A program made the position numbers and the translations under genes. DNA of 64,000 nt from JBBRBB01 sp038206235 (lineage in GTDB: Bacteria; Bacteroidota; Bacteroidia; Chitinophagales; Chitinophagaceae), in the NCBI GenBank assembly GCA_038206235.1, contig JBBRBB010000013.1, forward strand, positions 1 to 64,000. The letters are read 5' to 3'. Below are positions 52,426 to 61,140 of this stretch, in pieces. The notes beneath the pieces are model-generated. The model made no database searches, was not told where the DNA came from, and was given only the letters and a program-made list of their open reading frames with translations. The number at the start of each line of letters is the position of its first letter. Within the stretch, counting starts at the first letter, position 1.

Positions 52426-52583
52426 AGTGAATTGCATTTTATAGGTGAACAATAAATAAAGAACCTGGTGAAAAAATTTACATCATAACATTACTTTGGT
52501 TTTAATATGAAAGTAATAAATAGTTGAGAAAAAATCAAGAGATAAAAGTTTTTTTTATGTTCATTAACGGTGAGCATCATAAA

Positions 52584-53522
52584 TTAAGCTTTGGGATGAG
52601 CTTTTTGAAATGCTTCTTTTAGTTTTTTAATGGTGTTATGCGTATAAATCTGAGTAGCCGCCAAACTGGAATGACCCAGCAATTCTTTTATCGCATTAAG
52701 GTCGGCGCCATTATTCGCTAAATGAGTGGCAAAGCTATGACGCAGAATATGCGGACTTTTCTTTTCAATGGTAGTTACCAAACTTAAATTTCTTTTTACC
52801 AGATTGTATACATATTTTTGATACAACGGTTTCCCTTTTGTATTTACAAATACATTGGAAATCGCTTTGAGGCCTGCAGGCTTTTCTTGTACATAAGAAT
52901 GCAATTTTGCAAGCATGGTTTTTTGCACAGGTATCATTCTTTCTTTGTTTCCTTTGCCAAGTACTTTTAATTGTGAATAATGCTCATCTAAATGGTTTTC
53001 TTTCAAATTAATTAATTCACTCAATCGCATACCTGTAGCATACAAAAGCTCAAGAATAAGTTTTTCGGTTTTTCCTTTCCAGTCATCAGTAAATTCAACA
53101 TAATTCAATAAGGTATTCAAATGTTTTTCATCAATAAAAGTTGGAAGCCGCTTATTAATTTTTGGAGAAATAACTGTAGTCATCGGTGTTTGGGAAATAA
53201 GGTTTTGCTTCATTAAAAATTTGAAAAAAGATTTTAATGAAGAAATTTTCCGGTTAATGCTTTTTGAGGTTACGTTATTTTCTTTTAACCCGGCTAACCA
53301 ACTTCGTATAAAAGGGGCTGTAATATTTTCTACTGGAGGATTACCAAAATGTTCGCTTATAAAAGAGAAAAATTGAATTAAATCTGTTTGATAAGAAATA
53401 ATTGTATGGGGAGAATATCTTTTCTCAAACTTTAAATAATCAAGAAAACCCTGAATTTGAGGATAGTGGGAGCTTATCATAAAATAGTTAGCCATAAAGT
53501 TACAAACTTTATGGCTAAACAA
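52584..53522 (-). CDS. xerC: Tyrosine recombinase XerC/XerD
   Basis: The 312-residue protein has an N-terminal SAM-like DNA-binding domain (FLDYLKFEKRYSPHTIISY) and all catalytic residues: Arg 166 (ATGMRLSEL), Lys 190 (LGKGNKER), His 258 and Arg 261 (HILRHSFATH), His 284 (LLGHSSL) and Tyr 293 (QIYTH). It probably resolves chromosome dimers at dif. Which of XerC/XerD it is cannot be settled from one copy. Start codons at 53495 or 53480 are possible. It follows rpsU by 12 bases. Confidence 0.88.
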   Translation of the reverse strand: MFSHKVCNFMANYFMISSHYPQIQGFLDYLKFEKRYSPHTIISYQTDLIQFFSFISEHFGNPPVENITAPFIRSWLAGLKENNVTSKSINRKISSLKSFFKFLMKQNLISQTPMTTVISPKINKRLPTFIDEKHLNTLLNYVEFTDDWKGKTEKLILELLYATGMRLSELINLKENHLDEHYSQLKVLGKGNKERMIPVQKTMLAKLHSYVQEKPAGLKAISNVFVNTKGKPLYQKYVYNLVKRNLSLVTTIEKKSPHILRHSFATHLANNGADLNAIKELLGHSSLAATQIYTHNTIKKLKEAFQKAHPKA

Positions 53523-53534
53523 ATAACGAATTTA

Positions 53535-53732
53535 TTACGCTTCTATTTTACCGCTAAGTATTTTTTGCTTGTACACTGCTTTTAAAACTTCGCCCCTTCG
53601 TTTTATTGAAGGCTTTTTAAAACTTTGGCGCTCTCTCAACTGCAAAAGAATTTTACTTTTTTCAAATTTCTTTTTGTATTTCTTAAGCGCTTTATCAATG
53701 TTTTCGCAATCTTTCGAATCAATTATTAGCAT
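53535..53732 (-). CDS. rpsU: 30S ribosomal protein S21
   Basis: The 65-residue bS21 shows the family pattern (KDCENIDKALKKYKKKFEKS, ERQSFKKPSIKRR). In Bacteroidota bS21 controls access to the anti-Shine-Dalgarno sequence, and rpsU keeps a strong Shine-Dalgarno. That is seen here (TAAGGAG, 11 bases before the ATG), so autoregulation is likely. Confidence 0.93.
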   Translation of the reverse strand: MLIIDSKDCENIDKALKKYKKKFEKSKILLQLRERQSFKKPSIKRRGEVLKAVYKQKILSGKIEA

Positions 53733-53743
53733 ATTAATTTATA

Positions 53744-53750
53744 CTCCTTA
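53744..53750 (-). promoter_or_regulatory. Strong Shine-Dalgarno site of rpsU
   Basis: TAAGGAG on the minus strand matches the 16S anti-SD fully. It lies 11 bases before the rpsU ATG. Most other genes in this window lack such a site, so it stands out. Confidence 0.8.
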
Positions 53751-53764
53751 TAATTTTAAGGGTG

Positions 53765-53795
53765 CGAAGATAATTGCATAATTTAAAACATCAAA
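53765..53795 (-). promoter_or_regulatory. Candidate rpsU promoter
   Basis: TTTG (53792-53795), 19-base spacer, TATCTTCG (53765-53772; one mismatch to TAnnTTTG). It would give a short leader containing the Shine-Dalgarno site. Confidence 0.5.
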
Positions 53796-53819
53796 ATCAA
53801 TTAAGTATAACTTGCATAC

Positions 53820-54410
53820 ATGTTTACAGGAATAATTGAATGCACAGGCAAAATTGAAAGCATTGAAAACAATGGTACTAATAAAACATTTGAGATAAGC
53901 TGTGCGATTGCGAATGAGTTAAAGGTTGATCAAAGCATAAACCATGACGGTGTATGCCTTACGGTCCAAGAAATAGTAAATGAAAGTTACAGGGTTACAG
54001 CTATTAAAGAAACACTTTCAAAAGCAAATCTGGAACAATGGAAAACAGGCGACGAAGTAAATATTGAAAGATGTATATTAATGAATGGCCGTTTAGATGG
54101 TCACGTGGTACAGGGACACATAGATGCCACAGCCCTTTGCATTGAAAGAAAAGAGCTTGAAGGAAGCCATGAATATCGTTTTGAATATCCGAAAGAGTTT
54201 AGCCATTTAATAATTGAAAAAGGATCGGTTTGTGTAAACGGAATTAGCTTAACGGCCTTTAAAATAGGGAAGCAGAATTTTTCTGTTGCTATTATCCCTT
54301 ATACTTTTCATCATACCAATATAAAAAATATTAAGCCCGGAAGCCTTGTGAATATTGAGTTTGATGTTATTGGTAAATACCTGGCAAGATTTAAAGAGGT
54401 TATTTTGTAA
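53820..54410 (+). CDS. ribE: Riboflavin synthase, alpha subunit
   Basis: The 196-residue enzyme has two lumazine-binding barrels: MFTGIIECTGKI at the start of the first (residues 1-90) and VVQGHIDATALCIE for the second (about 96-190), plus DGVCLTVQ and VNGISLTAF. It makes riboflavin from two lumazines. Its length is normal. It stands alone and is divergent to rpsU. Confidence 0.95.
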   Translation: MFTGIIECTGKIESIENNGTNKTFEISCAIANELKVDQSINHDGVCLTVQEIVNESYRVTAIKETLSKANLEQWKTGDEVNIERCILMNGRLDGHVVQGHIDATALCIERKELEGSHEYRFEYPKEFSHLIIEKGSVCVNGISLTAFKIGKQNFSVAIIPYTFHHTNIKNIKPGSLVNIEFDVIGKYLARFKEVIL

Positions 54411-54524
54411 ATTTCTTATAACAAGAACAAAGCAAAATAGTTTTTGAAATTAATAATGCCCTTTGCATTGGTAAAACTAAATTAAAATGCAGATGCTTTT
54501 TTATTGATACTGCTCTGATAATTT

Positions 54525-55523
54525 TTATCGCAACAATTCACAAGGCTTTAAGCCTGTATGTTTTTTAAAAGCAGCGGAGAAGTGTGAAATAAAAGAGTAG
54601 CCAAGCAATGCGGAAACATCCGTAACACTTAATGATTTTTTATACAAAAGATATTTAGCATGTTCCATTCGCTGTTGCTGATAGAAATCGAAAATGGTGG
54701 TTCCGAAAATTTCTTTAAAACCTTTTTTAAGATAGCATTCGTTTATAGCCACCTTACGGCTTAGCTCTTTAATAGTAATGGGTTCGCCAATATGCTGCAA
54801 TAAAATATCTCTTGCCTTATAAATTCTTTCTCTGCCCGCTTCATCTGCTAAAAAGCGGCAGGTAAAGCCTTCTTCGTTTTCATCAACCAAACATTCAACG
54901 CTATGCAATAGCAGCTCATGCACTTTTGAATTTATAAAAATATTCTCCATAGCGCCACTGTAACTGTGATTAACAAGTGCATTCAGTACACTGCGTTTAC
55001 GGCTGCATACAGGAAAAATTTTAGTGAAGGATTCAGAATATTTGAAAGCCAGAACTTCATCTTTGCGTGTGCTTATTTTAATATTATGCACAAATTGCTG
55101 CAAAAAGGTTGATGAAAAGTGAAAGTAAAATACATCTGCTGTTTCGTGAATGACACTGCAGTTATTAGCCGGCAACTCATTGCATTGTGCACAATTTTTT
55201 TCAAAGCAATATTTATTGCCTTTAATGCAAAACCGAAGTTCGAGATAATTCTCTTGGGGCGATGAGGCATTATAATTATACACCATCATGCCTGTATCCT
55301 CATTATTCCATTGCTGTGTGGAATAATAACGGCGTATAACGTATTGTATAGAGTCGGGAATATTTTGCTCCTTCACATGCAACAGTTGCATGTTCGTGTC
55401 TGTTTCAGCATGATTTGCGTGTAGTAATATGTCAGTTACCTGTTTCATAAAAGACGATTGCAAATATAACTCATAAGCATGAGAGCGAGTGTTAAGGATA
55501 AACTGAGAATAAATACTGTGCAT
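54525..55523 (-). CDS. AraC family transcriptional regulator
   Basis: The 332-residue protein has an N-terminal sensor region with several Cys (CFEKNCAQCNEL) and a C-terminal AraC double helix-turn-helix (about 230-332): ITIKELSRKVAINECYLKKGFKEIFGTTI, then YKKSLSVTDVSALLGYSFISHFSAAFKKHTG. It may bind an operator of a distant gene. An internal start at 55448 (MKQVTDIL) is possible. Confidence 0.88.
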   Translation of the reverse strand: MHSIYSQFILNTRSHAYELYLQSSFMKQVTDILLHANHAETDTNMQLLHVKEQNIPDSIQYVIRRYYSTQQWNNEDTGMMVYNYNASSPQENYLELRFCIKGNKYCFEKNCAQCNELPANNCSVIHETADVFYFHFSSTFLQQFVHNIKISTRKDEVLAFKYSESFTKIFPVCSRKRSVLNALVNHSYSGAMENIFINSKVHELLLHSVECLVDENEEGFTCRFLADEAGRERIYKARDILLQHIGEPITIKELSRKVAINECYLKKGFKEIFGTTIFDFYQQQRMEHAKYLLYKKSLSVTDVSALLGYSFISHFSAAFKKHTGLKPCELLR

Positions 55524-55586
55524 GTAATAAGTAATTATAATAAATAAACACTATAGTAATTTTTGTACAACAGATAAAGTGCTTGT

Positions 55587-55660
55587 CTATAGGACTCCTT
55601 CGGAGGCGACCATTATCTTTGGCGAGGAAGGATTGCCTGCCCCTGCCGAACACTTGTATC
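55587..55660. repeat. GGACTCCTTCGGAGG palindromic element
   Basis: The unit AGGACTCCTTCGGAGGCGAC (55591-55610) matches the right half of the elements inside purH and pheS. It is followed by a GCCTGCCCCTGCC word related to the GC-rich words in ligA. The spacer between the AraC gene and pheS holds no gene. Confidence 0.65.
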
Positions 55661-55735
55661 AAAAAAATATATTAATGTGTACGTTCAGGGCTGGGCACAA
55701 AGCATTAAGCTGGTACTTAAAAAAATCCGCAATAT

Positions 55736-56839
55736 TTATAATGCGGCAGTAAACTGTTTAAGAAACCGAATATCATTTTGTGAATAAAGACGCAAATCAT
55801 TCACGGAATATTTCAACTGGCAAATTCTTTCTATGCCCATTCCGAATGCAAAGCCGGTGTACTTTTCAGAATCAATATTGAAATTTTCGAGCACTTTCGG
55901 ATGCACCATACCGCTGCCAAGAATTTCTACCCAGCCCGTTTGCTTGCAAACTGCGCATCCCTTACCATGACAAATAAGACAACTGATATCTAATTCCGCA
56001 CTTGGCTCAGTAAAAGGAAAGTAGGACGGACGAAAACGCAGTTGCACATTTTTGCCAAATCCCCCGGATTCTGCGAACATTTCCTGAACAAAAAAATAAA
56101 GAGTTTGCTTTAAATCTGCAAAGCTTACATTTTCATCAACGTATAAACCCTCTGCCTGGTGAAAAAAACAATGCGCCCTTGCACTGATGGTTTCATTGCG
56201 GTAAACACGCCCGGGACAAATAATTCTAATCGGAGGTTTTTGTTTTTCCATTACACGTGCCTGCACGCTGCTTGTATGTGTGCGCAGAAGCCATGCAGGA
56301 TTTTGAGTAATATAAAATGTGTCCTGCATGTCACGTGCCGGGTGAAACTCGGGTATATTCATTGAACCGAAGTTGTGCCAGTCGTCTTCAATTTCAGGAC
56401 CTTCTGCCAATGAAAATCCAAGCCGGTAAAAAATGGAAAGTATTTCCTTGCGTACGATGGTTAAAGGATGTCTGGTGCCAACAGGTAAAGTATCACCCGG
56501 CAAACTCCAGTCGAAGTCAACTGTTGATAGTTGGTTGTCCACAGGACTCTGCGGGTTGTCCGAAGGACTCCTTACGGAGGTTGTTGATTGTCCGCAGGAC
56601 TCTGCGAGTTTTAATGCTTCATAGTTAGCCTCTGCGAATTGTTTAAACTCATTTACTATTTGCCCAAATTGTTTTTTCTTTTCTGCGGGCACATTTTTCA
56701 TTTCGCTCATCACACTTTTTACTATGCCTTTTGTGCCCAAATATTTTATGCGAAAGGTTTCTGTATCATTAGCATTTGTTGCTTTGTATTCTTCAATTTC
56801 TTTTTTGTACAATTCTATTTGTTGTAATAACTCTTGCAT
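55736..56839 (-). CDS. pheS: Phenylalanyl-tRNA synthetase alpha subunit
   Basis: The 367-residue enzyme has an N-terminal coiled coil (1-80) and class II catalytic motifs: motif 1 near HPLTIVRKEILSIFYRLGF, motif 2 with RIICPGRVYRNETISARAHCFFHQAEG, and motif 3 with GFAFGMGIERICQLKY. Residues 81-107 (SCGQSTTSVRSPSDNPQS and the following) are encoded by repeat words at the linker between coiled coil and catalytic domain. The beta subunit gene is not in the window. Confidence 0.93.
   Translation of the reverse strand: MQELLQQIELYKKEIEEYKATNANDTETFRIKYLGTKGIVKSVMSEMKNVPAEKKKQFGQIVNEFKQFAEANYEALKLAESCGQSTTSVRSPSDNPQSPVDNQLSTVDFDWSLPGDTLPVGTRHPLTIVRKEILSIFYRLGFSLAEGPEIEDDWHNFGSMNIPEFHPARDMQDTFYITQNPAWLLRTHTSSVQARVMEKQKPPIRIICPGRVYRNETISARAHCFFHQAEGLYVDENVSFADLKQTLYFFVQEMFAESGGFGKNVQLRFRPSYFPFTEPSAELDISCLICHGKGCAVCKQTGWVEILGSGMVHPKVLENFNIDSEKYTGFAFGMGIERICQLKYSVNDLRLYSQNDIRFLKQFTAAL
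56519..56599 (-). repeat. In-frame palindromic element inside pheS
   Basis: The plus strand reads TTGTCCGAAGGACTCCTTAC then GGAGG, the same unit as in purH but in the opposite orientation relative to the coding strand. Copies of GTCCACAGGACTCTGCG and GTTGATAGTTGG words surround it. The frame is kept (81 bases). Confidence 0.8.
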
Positions 56840-56858
56840 GCAGCGAAGATAAAACGAA

Positions 56859-57019
56859 TGTGCTAATTAGCTAATGTGCTGATGCACTAATTGGTGAATT
56901 GCGACGAGGCATAATAAGATTAACGGTCTGACGGCTTAGAGCCGTCTGACCAACTTTAGGTAACTGATTTACGGAATCCCCTTTAGGCCCGCCCGTACCG
57001 GGACGGCAGGGGTTAGGGG
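56859..57019. repeat. Word array, hairpin and GC-rich element
   Basis: GCTAATTAGCTAATGTG words (56859-56892), a GACGGCT / AGCCGTC hairpin (56930-56946), and an inverted copy of the GC-rich element (56986-57019, GCCCGTACCGGGACGGC) lie between pheS and the GNAT gene. The last overlaps the GNAT stop codon. Confidence 0.6.
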
Positions 57020-57474
57020 TTTTTATTATACACATCGGGATTGTGCTTTTGCATAAATCTGCGGGCAACGTCTTCGGTAATGCGTGTCCAACCGAATTGC
57101 TCATACAAGCCATGTGCATCTTTTGTTCCCAGCCACCATCTTCTTAAATTTTGCAATTCAGGATGTGCATGAATCGTTTGCATCAGCCATTTTGATATTC
57201 CTTTTCCCCTGTGCGCAGGTAAAATAAAAACATCACCTAAATAGGCAAAGGTGGCTTTATCAGTTACCACTCTTGCAAAGCCAACCTGTTCTTCATCTTT
57301 ATAAACGCCAAAGCATACAGAATTTGCAATAGATTTTTCCACTGTCTCTCTTGGAATATTTTTAGCCCAGTAAGATTCTGTTGCGAGGTAATGATGAATA
57401 ATATCCACATTCAACTTTCTATTATCCGTGCTTATTACATAATTTTCTTTTTGTATTTCGTAAGAGCTATTCAT
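57013..57474 (-). CDS. GNAT family N-acetyltransferase
   Basis: Starting at the ATG at 57474, the protein has the GNAT fold: VGFARVVTDKATFAYLGDVFILPAHRGKGISKWLM, where the acetyl-CoA-binding RGKG(I) signature is clear, then GLYEQFGWTRI. The substrate is unknown. An upstream ATG at 57513 overlaps the RluE-like gene. Its last residues overlap the GC-rich repeat. Confidence 0.85.
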   Translation of the reverse strand: MNSSYEIQKENYVISTDNRKLNVDIIHHYLATESYWAKNIPRETVEKSIANSVCFGVYKDEEQVGFARVVTDKATFAYLGDVFILPAHRGKGISKWLMQTIHAHPELQNLRRWWLGTKDAHGLYEQFGWTRITEDVARRFMQKHNPDVYNKNP

Positions 57475-58054
57475 TGAATAATTTTTTATAAATTGTTTTT
57501 TTAGAAAGTTCAATCATTTTACCGGGCTTAAGATTTCCGAGTTCTATCTTTTCAATTCTGTATCGAATCAAACGTAAGGTTGCAAAACCAATTTTTGCCG
57601 TCATCTTTCTTACCTGCCTGTTTTTACCCTCAGTCAAAATTATTTTTATCCATGATGCTGAACCATTTTTTCTGTAACGTATGGGAGGAGTTCTTTCCGG
57701 AACATCAGGCTGCTCATCAAATATAAAAACTTTACAAGGTTTTGTGTGATGGGGCTTGCCATTTACATTTATCTCGAACCCTTGCTGTAATTGAATTATA
57801 GCTTCTCTTGTTATTACGCCTTCTGCCTGCACCCAATATTCTCTTTCATGCTCAAACGCAGGATTTAATAAGCGATGATTCAGTTCCGCATCATTCGTTA
57901 ATATCAGCAAGCCTTCACTGTCTTCATCTAATCTGCCGACGGGATAAACATTCTTTGGCACCTGAACATATTGCGCAAGTGTTTGTTTATTCAATTGCGA
58001 AGTGAACTGAGATAAAACGAGATAAGGTTTATACAATATAAAGTAGCGATGCAT
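57467..58054 (-). CDS. rluE: RsuA/RluE-family pseudouridine synthase
   Basis: From the ATG at 58054 the protein is 195 residues with RYFILYKPYLVLSQF, the catalytic GRLDEDSEGLLILTND, and GKNRQVRKMTAKIGFATLRLIR. It lacks an S4 domain, like RluE, which modifies 23S rRNA U2457. A hairpin with a T-run lies immediately before the start codon. Confidence 0.85.
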   Translation of the reverse strand: MHRYFILYKPYLVLSQFTSQLNKQTLAQYVQVPKNVYPVGRLDEDSEGLLILTNDAELNHRLLNPAFEHEREYWVQAEGVITREAIIQLQQGFEINVNGKPHHTKPCKVFIFDEQPDVPERTPPIRYRKNGSASWIKIILTEGKNRQVRKMTAKIGFATLRLIRYRIEKIELGNLKPGKMIELSKKTIYKKLFNE

Positions 58055-58060
58055 ACAAAA

Positions 58061-58082
58061 CAAAAATCCCGCAGATGCGGGA
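58061..58082 (-). promoter_or_regulatory. Hairpin plus T-run just before the rluE-like start
   Basis: On the minus strand TCCCGC / GCGGGA with a 4-nt loop is followed by TTTTTGTTTT, ending 6-7 bases before the ATG. It has the form of an intrinsic terminator, but sits in the leader of the gene. It could be an attenuator, or the end of a small RNA. Confidence 0.5.
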
Positions 58083-58413
58083 CTTTCTTATAATAGATGG
58101 GTTAGTAAGTATTGGGAAATAATTTCCCATCACAATATTATAAAGAGTTTTTACCAACACAAAAAAAAATTGAAACAATTTTATGCACAATTTTTTTTAA
58201 GATGTGAATTGTTACATACGTTTTGCAATTTTTTTTTGAGCAAGTGTGTCATCATTTGTTTCATCTGCAGATTATCAGCCCGCACAAAAAATAAATCTAT
58301 TTGTTGTCAAGCACATCGTTTTCCCTCTGAAATAAGTTTTAAATGTTGCAGGCAATGTTGCAATGTCTTTTACTCATAACATGAAACTTACCTTTGCAAC
58401 AAAAATTTTCAAT
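58083..58413. other. Gene-free spacer with a second hairpin
   Basis: No gene is seen. TGGGAAA / TTTCCCA (58113-58129) forms a second hairpin upstream of the first on the minus strand. The rest is AT-rich. A small RNA of the minus strand ending at 58061 is possible but unproven. Confidence 0.35.
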
Positions 58414-59397
58414 ATGAAATTTAGCGAACCGGTAACTGTTGCATGGATTGCAAAGCTTATCAATGCTGAAATCATTGGTAATAAAGAGTCGCAGTCTTAT
58501 GGCATAAATGAAATTCATAAAGTAGAAAAGGGCGATTTGTGTTTTGTTGATCATCCGAAATATTATGCAGCATGTTTAAACAGTGCAGCAACCCACATCA
58601 TCATTAATAGAAAAGATGTAAGTGTACCGGAAGAAAAAACCTTGCTTGTTGTTAAAGAACCTTTTGAAGCCTATTTAAAAATTGTAAATTTTTTCAGACC
58701 ATTTACTCCGGCTGAGAAAATGATAAGTGATACAGCAATAGTTGGTGAGGGAACAATTATAATGCCCGGCGTATTTATTGGTAAAGATGTAAAGATTGGA
58801 TGCAACTGCATTATACATGCGAATGTTACCATTTTAGATTATACTGAAATTGGCAACAATGTAATTATACAGGCAGGCAGTGTTATTGGCAGCGACGGAT
58901 TTTATTACAACACAAAAAAGAACCGTGATAAGTGGTATAAAAAAATGCAGAGCTGCGGTAATGTAATTATTGAAGATGATGTTGAAATTGGCGCCTGTTG
59001 TACTATTGACCGCGGCGTAACAGCATCTACAAGAATTGGGAGAGGAACAAAATTGGATAACATGGTTCATATTGGTCATGATAATGATATTGGTGCCAAT
59101 TGTTTATTTGCGGCACAGGTTGCCATTGCAGGTGCAACTGTTATTGAAGATGGCGTAATTCTTTGGGGACAGGTGGGTGTAAGTAAAACATTAACTATTG
59201 GCACCAATGCGGTTGTGTATGCTCAAACCGGCGTGGGTGTTTCACTTCAGGGAGGTAAATCATATTTTGGTTCACCCTCGCAGGAAGCAACGCAGAGAAA
59301 AAAAGATATTATTTGGATGAAGCGTATCCCCGAAATGTGGAATAGATTAAAGCGGCTTGAAGAAGAAGCTGACAAAAGAAAAAATGATTACAAATAG
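58414..59397 (+). CDS. lpxD: UDP-3-O-acylglucosamine N-acyltransferase LpxD
   Basis: The protein has the LpxD N-terminal domain (VAWIAKLINAEIIGN, INEIHKVEKGDLCFV) and a left-handed beta-helix of hexapeptide repeats. The catalytic His lies in DNMVHIGHDNDIGANCLFAAQ, followed by GGQVGVSK-type residues (LWGQVGVSKTL). It adds the second acyl chain in lipid A synthesis. The ATG at 58414 is chosen because the LpxD core starts there; ATGs at 58381 and 58363 precede it. Confidence 0.9.
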   Translation: MKFSEPVTVAWIAKLINAEIIGNKESQSYGINEIHKVEKGDLCFVDHPKYYAACLNSAATHIIINRKDVSVPEEKTLLVVKEPFEAYLKIVNFFRPFTPAEKMISDTAIVGEGTIIMPGVFIGKDVKIGCNCIIHANVTILDYTEIGNNVIIQAGSVIGSDGFYYNTKKNRDKWYKKMQSCGNVIIEDDVEIGACCTIDRGVTASTRIGRGTKLDNMVHIGHDNDIGANCLFAAQVAIAGATVIEDGVILWGQVGVSKTLTIGTNAVVYAQTGVGVSLQGGKSYFGSPSQEATQRKKDIIWMKRIPEMWNRLKRLEEEADKRKNDYK

Positions 59398-59480
59398 AAC
59401 GCAGATCCTGATGATTGTTATGATTAACGCTGATAGATATTATAACTAATCTTAATCATCATGAAAATCTGTGTTCATAA
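59398..59480. repeat. Inverted word repeat between lpxD and hbd
   Basis: AACGCAGATCCTGATGATTG and its partner CATCATGAAAATCTGTGTTC form an imperfect inverted repeat. It is another word family, between the convergent ends of lpxD and hbd, and may work as a terminator. Confidence 0.45.
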
Positions 59481-59483
59481 TTT

Positions 59484-60323
59484 TTAATATTCATAAAATC
59501 CTTTGCCCGTTTTTCTTCCTAATTCACCGGCATCAACTTTTGCTTTTTGTATGGACGATGGCTGCAAGCGTTCGGGTTTTCCTAATGCTTCCCAAACAAT
59601 ATTACTCACGGAATAATTTACATCAAGCCCAATCAAATCCATCAATTTGAAAGGACCCATTTTAAAGCCTGCCGACTCCATCAGTGCATCAATTGTTTTA
59701 AAATCAATAATGCCATCTTCAGCGAGCCTCATCGCTTCAAGATAATATTGCCTTGCTACACGGTTTACAATAAATCCCGACGCATCTTTACATACAACAG
59801 GTATTTTGCCCATTGCTTTCGCAACAGATACAATTTCATTTATTGTGTTGTTATCAGTTTGTTGTGCACGCACTACTTCAATTAGTTTCATTACCGGTGC
59901 AGGATTAAAAAAATGCATGCCTGCAACTCTTTCAGGGTTTTTAATTTTATCAGCAATCTCTGTAACCGAAAGAGAAGATGTGTTAGTAGCAAATATTGTT
60001 TCAGTCTTATTAATTGCAGCAAGCTTGTTAAAGAGTTCTGCTTTGGCATCTTTGTTCTCAACAATGGCTTCAATAATTAAGTCTGCAATGCATTCACTTA
60101 TATTGCATGTAAAATGGATGCGGTTTATTACTGCGGTTTTTTTCGCTTCATTTATTTTTCCCTTTTCAATTAATTTTTGCAAACTGTTTACAATAGTTGA
60201 TCTGCTTTTTTCAATCATGCTTTCACTAATATCGAATTGAATGGTTGGGAAGCCCGCCTGCGCCGCAACCTGTGCAATGCCGCTGCCCATAGTGCCTGCG
60301 CCGCATATACATACCGTTTTCAT
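59484..60323 (-). CDS. hbd: 3-hydroxybutyryl-CoA dehydrogenase
   Basis: The 279-residue enzyme has the NAD-binding GAGTMGSGIAQ (8-18), the catalytic-domain GMHFFNPAPVMKLIEVV with the active His, then GFIVNRVARQYYLEAMRL and GPFKLMDLIGLDVN. It oxidises 3-hydroxyacyl-CoA, for butanoate or fatty acid metabolism. No thiolase or crotonase is adjacent. Confidence 0.92.
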   Translation of the reverse strand: MKTVCICGAGTMGSGIAQVAAQAGFPTIQFDISESMIEKSRSTIVNSLQKLIEKGKINEAKKTAVINRIHFTCNISECIADLIIEAIVENKDAKAELFNKLAAINKTETIFATNTSSLSVTEIADKIKNPERVAGMHFFNPAPVMKLIEVVRAQQTDNNTINEIVSVAKAMGKIPVVCKDASGFIVNRVARQYYLEAMRLAEDGIIDFKTIDALMESAGFKMGPFKLMDLIGLDVNYSVSNIVWEALGKPERLQPSSIQKAKVDAGELGRKTGKGFYEY

Positions 60324-60432
60324 TTTTTTTACAACTTGTTTTTACAAACATACGCACTTGCGCAATACACATGTTTTCCACGCTGCAGAAAAGTATGTAA
60401 AGCTCCCGCAAAATGATGTTTAATTTTACAGT

Positions 60433-61065
60433 ATGAACCAGTTAGATTTATTCAATGTTGCTGCCTATAGAAAAAATGAGTACACCGCAGATATTGCTTT
60501 TGCTGCGGAGCCAAATGAGGAAACATTAAATATTAAAATCATAAGTGAAATGAAAGAAGATATTTCTGCCAATAAAAGCTTCAATACAGAATTTGAAGCA
60601 GAAGAAAAAACTGCAAGCTCGGTTTCGGCACTGCCACACTCACAAAAAAAAGTTGCAGCCACTGCTAATGGCAGAGGCAGAAAATCGTATATGGAAATGG
60701 ATGCAGAGGCGCACCTTGTTGAGGTGCCTGATGATGAAATATTATTTCAGAAAAAATATTATTCTATTAGTGAAGTGGCACACTGGTTTCATGTAAAAAA
60801 CTCGCTTATACGGTTTTGGGAAAACGAGTTTGATATTTTAAAACCGAGAAAGAACAGGAAAGGCGATCGTTTGTTTCGACCCGAAGACATAAAAAATTTG
60901 CAACTGATATATTATTTGCTGCGCCAAAGAAAATTTTCCATTGAAGGCGCACGCCAATACTTAAAAGATAATCCCCAAAAGGCGGAAATAAATATGCAGT
61001 TAATTAATTCATTAACAAAATTGCGTTCATTTCTTTTAGAGCTGAGAGCCACCTTAGAAGAATAA
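60433..61065 (+). CDS. MerR family transcriptional regulator
   Basis: The 210-residue protein has an unusual long N-terminal tail (1-105, acidic and low complexity). A MerR helix-turn-helix follows (YYSISEVAHWFHVKNSLIRFWENEFDILKP, RLFRPEDIKNLQLIYYLLRQRKFSIEGARQYL). It has no C-terminal sensor Cys. Its target is unknown. The helix-turn-helix is typical of a Bacteroidota MerR group. Confidence 0.88.
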   Translation: MNQLDLFNVAAYRKNEYTADIAFAAEPNEETLNIKIISEMKEDISANKSFNTEFEAEEKTASSVSALPHSQKKVAATANGRGRKSYMEMDAEAHLVEVPDDEILFQKKYYSISEVAHWFHVKNSLIRFWENEFDILKPRKNRKGDRLFRPEDIKNLQLIYYLLRQRKFSIEGARQYLKDNPQKAEINMQLINSLTKLRSFLLELRATLEE

Positions 61066-61140
61066 ACAAATATTTTTTTGCTCTTGGTATTGCTGCCCCT
61101 TTCTTTCCTTGTATGATTAATATTGAAAACCAGCAGGCTA

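Noticed and set aside
59806..60240. A 144-residue plus-strand ORF opposite hbd
   Set aside because: Antisense shadow frame of a conserved dehydrogenase.
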